Positions 25,042-32,741 of a DNA stretch of 37,111 nucleotides are shown here, piece by piece; within the stretch, counting starts at the first letter, position 1, and each line of letters starts with the position of its first letter. The notes beneath the pieces are model-generated. The model did not search any database and was not told the origin of the DNA. It saw only the letters and a list, made by a program, of their open reading frames with translations. The stretch spans positions 1 through 37,111 of the forward strand of contig CANLHK010000019.1 in assembly GCA_947490615.1 (NCBI GenBank). Direction: 5' to 3'. Origin of the DNA: Planctomycetaceae bacterium (GTDB lineage Bacteria; Planctomycetota; Phycisphaerae; Phycisphaerales; SM1A02). The position numbers and the translations under genes were made by a program.

Positions 25042-28000
25042 ATGAGCCTTCGCCCCGCGCATCCAATGACGCGAAATGATTCGACGCTGTGGAGTTCATC
25101 CACCAGCGGCGGCCGCACCCTGCTCGCCTCGACGCTTTTTGCAGCGGCGTTGTCGAGCAGCGCGCTTGCGCAAAGCAACAGCATTCGGCTTTGGGGAGAC
25201 AACTCCTCGAGTCAGTGCACGGCGATCCCCACGGGCATGGGCATCGTGACCTCACTCACGGGCGGCAACTACCACACCGTCGCGCTCAATGACGCGGGCA
25301 CCGTCTTCTGCTGGGGTCGTAACACGGACGGACAATCGACGGTTCCTGCTGCGCTCGGAAGCGCGCAAGCCATCGCCGCAGGTTCCTACCACACCGTCGC
25401 GCTCAAGACCGACGGCACCGTCGCCTGTTGGGGACCATCAGCTGGACCAAACTTCTTCGGACAGTGCGCCGTTCCCGCAGGTTTGTCGGGCGTCGTCGGC
25501 GTCGCGGCAGGCTGGAAGCACACGATCGTCCTCAAGTCCGATGGCACCATTGTCGGTTGGGGCACCAACGATTCGACGCAGCTCACTGTGCCCGCCGATG
25601 TCGGCGCGGTCACGCAGCTTGTTGCGGGCGCGCGCCACAACTTGGCACGGCGCAGCAACGGCACGGTTCGCGCGTGGGGTCGCAATGTTGAACTCCAAGC
25701 GCCCGCCTCGCTGACGCACACCAATGTCACCGCCGTCGCGGCAGGTGCGTCGCACTCGGTCGCACTGATCGGCGACGGAACGCTCCGCTGCTGGGGCAGC
25801 AATCTGCAAGGCCAGTGCAACGGCTCGTCACTGACGGGTGTCGTGGGCATCGCTGCAGGCGGATCGCACACTGCGGCGCTCAAGGCTGATGGCTCGGTCG
25901 TCACCTTTGGCCTCGCATCGAGCTCGACCGTTCCGACCGTCCCGCCGCTCGGCATCGCGACCCGCGTTGCTGCAGGTGGTTTCCACACGGGCGCGATCAT
26001 CGCGGCTGCTCCGACGGCTGTGCTCGTGAGCACTTCACCAGCGAGCTGCAACGACGCGAACGGTTCGATCGATGTCACCGTCAGCCTCGCCGACACGACT
26101 TCTTGGACTGGACCCAACGGCTTCACTGCATCCACGGTCGATCTCGTTGCGGTTGTTGCTGGCCAGTACACACTGACTGCGACAGGCCCTGGTGGCTCGG
26201 TCGTCCTCCCCGTGACAGTTGCTGCCGATCCCGACCTGATCAATCCCGTCGTCCTGAGCTACACCGCGAATCTCGAAGCATCCGCAGGCCAGAGCTGCAC
26301 CGCTCCAATGGCGAACTTCGCGTCGTTGGTCGTCGCGAGCGACAACTGCTCGGGCGCGATCACCGTGACGCAATCGCCCGCCGCGGGCGCCGCCACGGCG
26401 CTTGGTGTGCAGGCGGTCACGATCACGGTTCGCGACGCCGCGGGCAACGAAGTGCTGCTCAACGCGACCTTCACCGTCACTGGCCACGCCACGCTCTGCT
26501 TCCGCGATCAGGATGTCGACAGCTTCGGCAACCCGAGCATCTCGGGCCTCTTCTGCGTCGCTCCCTTGGGCTATGTGCTCAACGATGATGACTGCGACGA
26601 CGATGACAACTATGTCCACCCTGGACAAGACGAAGAGTGCGACGGCGAAGACGACGACTGCGACAGCTTCATCGACGAGGACATGCCTCCGCATGTCTAC
26701 TACCGCGACGCCGACGGCGACAGCTTCGGCGACGAGCGCATCTCGGTCACCACCTGCGCGGATGTCCCGCCACCAGGATTCGTCGTGGACGCGACCGACT
26801 GCAACGACGAGTCGGCCGCTGTGCACCCAGGCGCTGCTGAAACCTGCAGCGACCTCCCCATCGACAACAACTGCAACGGCTCGACCTCGCCCAGTGAGGC
26901 CAACGACCGCATCCTCTTCTACGGCGACGCCGACGCCGACGGCGCGGGCGATCCCGCTGTGACGCAACTCGCTTGCACGCAACCGACGGGCTTCGTTGCC
27001 AACGCCAACGACCAGTGCCCCAACGACGGCGCGCTTCAGGCACCGCGCGAGTACTACCGCGACTTTGACGGCGACACCTTCGGTGATCGCAACACCAGCA
27101 CCACGGTTTGCAGCACTGTGCCTCCCGCCGGCTATGTCGCCATCGCAGGCGATTGCGACGACGCGCGCCTCCTCTATGCCGACACCGACGGTGACGGCCA
27201 CGGCGCGGGCGCACCAGTGCCTTGCGGCGTGCAGTCCAATGATGATCTCTGCCCGGACAACGCTGGGCTCCTCGCACCGATCACCTACTACCTTGATCTC
27301 GACGGCGATGGCTACGGCAACGCGCTCGTGAGTGCCGCCTTCTGCTCGACCACTGCTCCCGCTGGTTACACCACCGATTCGACCGACTGCAACGACAGCA
27401 GCGCGGCGACCCACCCAGGTGCCGCTGAACTCTGCGCCGACATCGGCACCGACAACAATTGCAACGGAAGCTCGACCGATGTTGATGCCAACGCAGCAGA
27501 CTTGGTCGACTTCTTCCGCGACTTCGACAACGACAACTACTCGATCAATGTGATCGCGCGCTTCTGCCCAGGCACCGTCAATGCGGGCTATCTCGCGACG
27601 CTCTCGAGCCCGATCGACTGCAACGACAACAACGCCGCCATCAACCCTGGTGCGACCGAAATCTGCGACCCCGCCAACACCGACGAGGATTGCGACGGTC
27701 TCGCTGACAACGACGACCCCTCCGCTGCGGACGCGGGCAAGACCACCTTCTACGCCGACGCCGACAGCGACACCTATTCAGGCTCCACGACCGCGCGCTT
27801 CTGCGATCTCCCAGCTGGTTACGAAGTCGGCGACGACGGCGACTGCAACGACAACAACCCCGCCATCAACCCCGGCGCCACCGAAATCTGCGACGAGCTG
27901 AACACCGACGAGGATTGCGACAGGCTCGCCGACAACGATGACCCAAGCGCCGACGCAGCGACCAAGACCACCTTCTACGCCGACATCGACGCCGACGGTT

Positions 28001-30975
28001 TCTCAGGTGCCACGACTGGCAACTTCTGCGATCTCCCAGATGGTTACGAAGTCGGCAACGACGGCGACTGCAACGACATCAACGCGGCCATCAACCCAGG
28101 CGCGACCGAAATCTGCGACCTGAACAACACCGACGAAGATTGCGACGGGCTCGCCGACAACGCCGACCCCTCCGCGGCTGACGCGGGCAAGACGGACTTC
28201 TACGCCGACGCCGACAGCGATACCTACTCAGGCGCCACGATTGGGCGCTTCTGCGATCTTCCCTTCGGCTACGAGCTCACCGACGAGGGCGACTGCAACG
28301 ACACCGACGCCGCCATTCACCCCGGCGCGTCCGAGCGCTGCAACGGCCTCGACGACGACTGCAACTCGATCATCGATGACGGCGTGACTTTCAAGCCCTA
28401 CTACCAGGATCTTGATGGCGACAACCTCGGCAATCCCGCCGTCACCCAGTCGACCTGCACGGGAATCCCGCCTGTTGGCTTCGTACTGGACAACAGCGAC
28501 TGCGACGACAGCAACGCAGCGATTCATGGGCCCACCATCTTCTACGCCGACGCGGACAACGACGGCGCCGGCGATCCAGCGTTTCCAGAGGTCGCGTGCA
28601 CCCAACCTGTAGGCTTCGTCGCCAACTTGAACGACGCCTGCCCCGCCAACGGCGACTTGATTGCCTTGGCGACCTACTACCTCGACGAAGACCACGACGG
28701 CTTTGGCGTCGAGACATTCACCACTACGAACTGCGAGTCGAATCCCCGTGAAGGCTACTCACGCGTCGCGGGCGACGGCTGCCCAGAAGACGCGAACAAG
28801 CAGGCTCCTGGCGCGTGCGGTTGCGGCAACGCCGACACCGACAGCGACAACGACGGCACCGCCGACTGCATCGACGGTTGCCCGACCGATCCGAACAAGG
28901 TTGCTCCTGGCGCATGCGGCTGCGGCATTGCCGACACCGACAGCGATGGCGACGGCACACGCGACTGCAACGACGGCTGCCCGAACGATCCGAACAAGAC
29001 TGCTCCTGGCACTTGCGGCTGCGGTGTGAGCGATGTCGACTCGGACAGCGACGGCACGCCCGACTGCAACGACGGCTGCCCAACCGATCCGAACAAGACT
29101 GCTCCAGGCACTTGCGGCTGCGGCATTCCCGACACCGACAGCGACAGTGACGGCACCGCCGATTGCAACGACGGCTGCCCGACCGATCCGAACAAGACTG
29201 CTCCTGGCGCATGCGGTTGCGGCACGCCCGACACCGACAGCGACGGCGACCTCACGCCCGACTGCAACGACGGTTGCCCGAACGATTCCAGCAAGACTGC
29301 TCCTGGCGCTTGCGGCTGCGGCATCCCCGACACCGACAGCGACGGCGATGGCACGCCCAATTGCAACGACAACTGCCCGACTGATCCCAACAAGACCGAG
29401 CCTGGCACTTGCGGCTGCGGCATTGCCGACACCGACAGCGACAACGACGGCACCGCCGACTGCAAGGACGGCTGCCCGAACGACACCAACAAGCAGGAGC
29501 CAGGCACCTGCGGTTGCGGCACTCCCGACACCGACAGCGACGGCAACGGTACATCCGACTGCGCTGACTTCGTGTTCACGCTCGATCCCAACTGCGTCGC
29601 AGTGGCGCAGGGCAACACACTCTGCGTGCGAGTCTCTTCGAGCTGGCCGCTCGTCGCGGCTCCCGATCGCGTGACTGCTGTGCAGCTCGCCGTGCTCTTC
29701 AATCAAACTCGTCTGCGTCTCGACAGCGTGAACAACGCCTTCGTGGGCGGACCGTTCGATCTTGAGCTCATGGAGATCATCGACAACGCGCTCGGCACGC
29801 TCAAGTACGCAGCAGGCATCCAAGACGGCAGCGCGGGCATGACCGACGCCTCGCCGATCGTGGAGCTCAACTTCACCGTGCTTCCAGGCGTTTCTGATTG
29901 CGACGCCACAGGGCTTCTCGACATCGTCTCGAACATCGGGCCTGTCGTGACGCGCCTCACCTCGCAGACTGGCAGCAATGTCATCGTCCGCGTGCCCGTC
30001 GATCTGCCGCTCCCGACGATCGGCCTCGACTTTGCCCCGCCAACGATTGCAGGGCTGCCAGAAGCCATCACTGTTCCAACCGACGCGGGCATCCTCTTCG
30101 GCGGCACCGTGCTCGAGCCAACCGTCACTGCCTCTGACGACTGCGATGCAGAGGTCGCGGTGGCGATGCTCATCACCTATCCAGACCTGTCGATCTCGAC
30201 GGTGTGGCCAGCAGACAACCTGTTCCCGCGCGCCAACGGCGGCGTGAGCACCGTGCAGATCACTGCGACCGACGATGCGGGCAACTTCTCAGTGGAGACG
30301 CTGACCATCACCGTCGGCGACTACCAGCACTTCAACGCCAACCTCGCGCTCGGAGGAGCGATCCTCGGAGACTCGACCCGTCCGATCCAATTGGAGATCG
30401 CAGGGTTGCCGTCAGCCGACTTCGCAGTCCTCTTCGTGCGCGCCAACGGCGCCATCGTGGACTTCCATGTGCCCGTCGCGCTTGGCTACGGCTGCGCGAC
30501 GGCGCGTGATGTCACGCACTCGCTGCGCGACGCTAAGACGCCAGCGATCGTCGACCGTGAGTACTCGGCAAGCTTCCTGCTGCTTCAAGGCAACTCCAAC
30601 GAAGACGAGCAGATCGACATCTTCGACTTCAGCCTGTTCGTGTTCGACCGAGTGCTCGACCCAGTCGCCACCAACGCGCGGTCGAACTTCAACGCCGACA
30701 CCTTTGTGACCAACGCGGACTTCACCTTCCTCAGCATCAACTTCTTCCAGGTCGACGAGACCTGCGATCCAGGCTTCACGGCGCCGACGCCAGTGACTCG
30801 TGTCGCCGTGAAGGAACTGCGTCGCCGCGGTCTTGGACACCTTGCAGCTGCGGACTTCAACGGCGACGGATGGGTCGACCTCAACGATGTCCAACTCTAC
30901 ATGCAGGGAGCAGGCCCCGAGCCCGCTCGACCTGACAACGCGCGGGTGCGGCCTGACCTCCGCCCACGCTGGTGA
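25042..30975 (+). CDS. Giant secreted RCC1/MopE-repeat/TSP3-like/cohesin-like/dockerin-like protein, paralogue 4
   Basis: A 1977-residue exported protein. The signal peptide ends near ALAQ (residue 44). About 45-330 holds some seven RCC1-type repeats (HTVALKTDGTVACWG pattern), a likely beta-propeller. About 335-400 is a SprB-like repeat (SPASCNDANGSIDVTV) and about 405-485 an HYR-like domain. About 490-1240 is an array of MopE-type metal-binding repeats (DCNDNNAAINPGATEICD pattern). Residues 1246-1509 are eight 33-residue TSP3-like units. About 1510-1660 is a cohesin-like domain, then an HYR domain, the linker (YGCATARDVTHSLR), and three EF-hand-like loops starting at about 1851; the first begins with Asn. 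It ends in RPRW. AGGAGA lies upstream of the ATG. Asp/Asn and Cys richness indicates heavy calcium binding and disulfides. An adhesin or surface-fibre role is inferred. Confidence 0.87.
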   Translation: MSLRPAHPMTRNDSTLWSSSTSGGRTLLASTLFAAALSSSALAQSNSIRLWGDNSSSQCTAIPTGMGIVTSLTGGNYHTVALNDAGTVFCWGRNTDGQSTVPAALGSAQAIAAGSYHTVALKTDGTVACWGPSAGPNFFGQCAVPAGLSGVVGVAAGWKHTIVLKSDGTIVGWGTNDSTQLTVPADVGAVTQLVAGARHNLARRSNGTVRAWGRNVELQAPASLTHTNVTAVAAGASHSVALIGDGTLRCWGSNLQGQCNGSSLTGVVGIAAGGSHTAALKADGSVVTFGLASSSTVPTVPPLGIATRVAAGGFHTGAIIAAAPTAVLVSTSPASCNDANGSIDVTVSLADTTSWTGPNGFTASTVDLVAVVAGQYTLTATGPGGSVVLPVTVAADPDLINPVVLSYTANLEASAGQSCTAPMANFASLVVASDNCSGAITVTQSPAAGAATALGVQAVTITVRDAAGNEVLLNATFTVTGHATLCFRDQDVDSFGNPSISGLFCVAPLGYVLNDDDCDDDDNYVHPGQDEECDGEDDDCDSFIDEDMPPHVYYRDADGDSFGDERISVTTCADVPPPGFVVDATDCNDESAAVHPGAAETCSDLPIDNNCNGSTSPSEANDRILFYGDADADGAGDPAVTQLACTQPTGFVANANDQCPNDGALQAPREYYRDFDGDTFGDRNTSTTVCSTVPPAGYVAIAGDCDDARLLYADTDGDGHGAGAPVPCGVQSNDDLCPDNAGLLAPITYYLDLDGDGYGNALVSAAFCSTTAPAGYTTDSTDCNDSSAATHPGAAELCADIGTDNNCNGSSTDVDANAADLVDFFRDFDNDNYSINVIARFCPGTVNAGYLATLSSPIDCNDNNAAINPGATEICDPANTDEDCDGLADNDDPSAADAGKTTFYADADSDTYSGSTTARFCDLPAGYEVGDDGDCNDNNPAINPGATEICDELNTDEDCDRLADNDDPSADAATKTTFYADIDADGFSGATTGNFCDLPDGYEVGNDGDCNDINAAINPGATEICDLNNTDEDCDGLADNADPSAADAGKTDFYADADSDTYSGATIGRFCDLPFGYELTDEGDCNDTDAAIHPGASERCNGLDDDCNSIIDDGVTFKPYYQDLDGDNLGNPAVTQSTCTGIPPVGFVLDNSDCDDSNAAIHGPTIFYADADNDGAGDPAFPEVACTQPVGFVANLNDACPANGDLIALATYYLDEDHDGFGVETFTTTNCESNPREGYSRVAGDGCPEDANKQAPGACGCGNADTDSDNDGTADCIDGCPTDPNKVAPGACGCGIADTDSDGDGTRDCNDGCPNDPNKTAPGTCGCGVSDVDSDSDGTPDCNDGCPTDPNKTAPGTCGCGIPDTDSDSDGTADCNDGCPTDPNKTAPGACGCGTPDTDSDGDLTPDCNDGCPNDSSKTAPGACGCGIPDTDSDGDGTPNCNDNCPTDPNKTEPGTCGCGIADTDSDNDGTADCKDGCPNDTNKQEPGTCGCGTPDTDSDGNGTSDCADFVFTLDPNCVAVAQGNTLCVRVSSSWPLVAAPDRVTAVQLAVLFNQTRLRLDSVNNAFVGGPFDLELMEIIDNALGTLKYAAGIQDGSAGMTDASPIVELNFTVLPGVSDCDATGLLDIVSNIGPVVTRLTSQTGSNVIVRVPVDLPLPTIGLDFAPPTIAGLPEAITVPTDAGILFGGTVLEPTVTASDDCDAEVAVAMLITYPDLSISTVWPADNLFPRANGGVSTVQITATDDAGNFSVETLTITVGDYQHFNANLALGGAILGDSTRPIQLEIAGLPSADFAVLFVRANGAIVDFHVPVALGYGCATARDVTHSLRDAKTPAIVDREYSASFLLLQGNSNEDEQIDIFDFSLFVFDRVLDPVATNARSNFNADTFVTNADFTFLSINFFQVDETCDPGFTAPTPVTRVAVKELRRRGLGHLAAADFNGDGWVDLNDVQLYMQGAGPEPARPDNARVRPDLRPRW
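26500..28776 (+). repeat. MopE-type metal-binding repeat array in paralogue 4
   Basis: About ten diverged units of some 50-65 codons, each with a Y/F-x-D-x-D-x-D loop, then GY and DC(N/D)D...INPGATEICD...DEDCDG. They match the putative metal-binding motif family named after Methylococcus MopE. Two or three units have lost the Cys-Asp part and read QCPNDGALQAP, LCPDNAGLLAP or ACPANGDLIAL instead, moving towards the following TSP3-like units. Confidence 0.8.
28777..29568 (+). repeat. Eight exact-length 99-bp tandem repeats (33-residue TSP3-like units)
   Basis: 792 bp that divide exactly into eight 99-bp units with no insertion or deletion. The consensus unit begins GCPTDPNKTAPGACGCG and ends DTDSDGDGTPDCND. 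Each carries four Cys and one DxDxDGxxD calcium loop of thrombospondin type 3 style. Confidence 0.92.
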
Positions 30976-31087
30976 ACGCGACCCGAGTGAACGCCCCCAC
31001 ACGCACCAACGACATGATTTGAAGACCTAAGACAGAGCAATCGAACGGCAACGCAACCTGAGCTGAGCCAATCGAGAGGACCAAACG

Positions 31088-32599
31088 ATGAACTCTTCCA
31101 TCCTGACATCCAACCCGCTGACCCACGCGCTCGCCCCGCGCGTGGTTTCCCGCGGCGCGCGCATGCTCTCCCTCGCTGCGATTGCCGCGGCCTGTTTCGT
31201 CGGCAGCGCTGAGGCTGCGAGCACCGTGACCTTCTCGCTGGTTCCCAGCGACACCGCTGCCAAGCCAGGCGAGCTCATCGATGTGGTCGTCCATCTTGGT
31301 GTGTCGACTCCTATTGGAGAGACGGCGCCTGAAATCATCGGCGCACAGTTCGCGGTGAACTACGACACGACCCAGCTCACGCTCGAAGGCGGCGTCGAGA
31401 TTTCCCCCACGCTGCCGTGGATCATGATTCCCGAAGCGACTCCTGCTGGCGAGATCGTCTTCGCGCTGCTCTCGTTCCCAACGATCGAACCGCTCGATCG
31501 CGCAAGCGCCGATGTCGCCACGCTGCACTTCCGCGTCAACGCGGGTGCGAGCGCTTGCGCGACCCCCGCGCTGGTGTCCTTTGATCTCGCTGCTGGGCTT
31601 GCTGGAAACAATGTCGGACTCTTGAGCGGCGACGCACCCGCCATCGCGCTCTCCAATCTGCCTGCGGTCACGCTCGACGGCATCGCGCCGACACTCGGTG
31701 TGGTTCCGCTGACCATCACCGTTCCAACCGACGCTGGCTCGACCTACGGCGCGGCCGTTGCTGAGCCATCGCTCACCCCCGCAGACAACTGCGATGCCAA
31801 CCTCGACATCACGAGCACGGTCACCCTCGCTGGCATTCCTGGCGGATCTGCTTGGCCTACGCAGTTCCCCATTGGAACGAGCACTGTGCAGTGGACGGCG
31901 ACCGACGACTCGGGCAACTTTGTCGTCGTCACCCAGACGATCACCGTTGAGCCGTACCAGCTCCTTGATGTGAGCGTGCACTTCCCAGGGGAGTTCAGCC
32001 GTCAAGCTGAGTTCCACAATCGCTGGGTGCGCATCAAGATGGGAGCCTACGACGCAGTGCACGCTGTGGAAATCGATCCCTCGACCCAAGCGGGTTCGCT
32101 GACCGATCTCCATGTCCCCGTGGCAGCGAGCTACAGCTGCGCTTGCGCGAAGGACACGACCCACTCGCTCTCCGACAGCGCCCTACCAGCCATCGTGGGT
32201 ACCGAATACGCCGTCTCCTTCGAGCTCCTGCAAGGCGACTCGAACAACGACGACTTCGTCGATGTCATCGACTTCAGCTACTACGTCGTCGATTTCGGCC
32301 CCGCCAACGCAAGCGGCCGCTCGAACTTCAACGGCGACGGCAATGTGACCAACGCGGACTTCGCGTTCATCAGCATCAACTTCTGGAAGCAGGGAGAAAC
32401 CTGCGGCGGAGCAGCGACTGGCAACGGTCCGCGCGCACGCGTCAGTGTCAAGGAACTTCGTCGCGCAGGCAACGGTCAGCTCGCTGCGGCTGACCTCAAT
32501 GGCGATGGATGGATCGATGTGCAGGACATCGCGCACTACCTCGAGCACGGTGTCGCGACCGTGAAGAACCCCGAGAAGGCGCGCGGACAAGGTTGGTGA
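31088..32599 (+). CDS. Secreted cohesin-like/HYR/dockerin-like protein, paralogue 5
   Basis: A 503-residue exported protein with a long N-terminal region before the hydrophobic core; the signal peptide ends near AEA-AS (residue 44). About 45-195 is a cohesin-like domain (IIGAQFAVNYDTTQLTLEG), the closest in the cluster to classical cohesin pattern. An HYR-type domain follows (FPIGTSTVQWTATDDSGN), then the linker YQLLDVSVHF with SYSCACAKDTTHSLS, and three EF-hand-like loops DSNNDDFVDVID, NFNGDGNVTNAD and DLNGDGWIDVQD. The third loop here and in paralogue 4 begins GDGW. The KELRRAGNGQL segment is a variant of GLGHL. It ends in GQGW. The gap from paralogue 4 is 112 bp with GAGAGGA before the ATG and no terminator seen, so the two are probably co-transcribed. 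Confidence 0.86.
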   Translation: MNSSILTSNPLTHALAPRVVSRGARMLSLAAIAAACFVGSAEAASTVTFSLVPSDTAAKPGELIDVVVHLGVSTPIGETAPEIIGAQFAVNYDTTQLTLEGGVEISPTLPWIMIPEATPAGEIVFALLSFPTIEPLDRASADVATLHFRVNAGASACATPALVSFDLAAGLAGNNVGLLSGDAPAIALSNLPAVTLDGIAPTLGVVPLTITVPTDAGSTYGAAVAEPSLTPADNCDANLDITSTVTLAGIPGGSAWPTQFPIGTSTVQWTATDDSGNFVVVTQTITVEPYQLLDVSVHFPGEFSRQAEFHNRWVRIKMGAYDAVHAVEIDPSTQAGSLTDLHVPVAASYSCACAKDTTHSLSDSALPAIVGTEYAVSFELLQGDSNNDDFVDVIDFSYYVVDFGPANASGRSNFNGDGNVTNADFAFISINFWKQGETCGGAATGNGPRARVSVKELRRAGNGQLAAADLNGDGWIDVQDIAHYLEHGVATVKNPEKARGQGW

Positions 32600-32741
32600 G
32601 GTTCCTGCGCGGACGCATCGCTCTTGCGAGGTCAACGCAGAAATCGTGAGTAGACAGCGTCAGCAACACGCGGGGCGACTCTGAAGGACGATCAGGTCGC
32701 ACCACTCCCGCTGTGTGTTTCAGGGAATGAAAGGACTCAGT

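Noticed and set aside
24849-25079. 76-codon frame with GAGGAGA upstream, overlapping the start of paralogue 4
   Set aside because: Spacing to the ATG is too short, the product is a low-complexity Arg/Ser-rich peptide, and it overlaps a well-supported gene start.
28777-29568. CRISPR-like regular repeat
   Set aside because: The 99-bp units are contiguous, in frame and coding, without spacers.
18850-32599. Cellulosome scaffoldin/enzyme system
   Set aside because: No glycoside hydrolase, carbohydrate-binding module or multiple cohesins per chain was seen, so a cellulosome is not supported.
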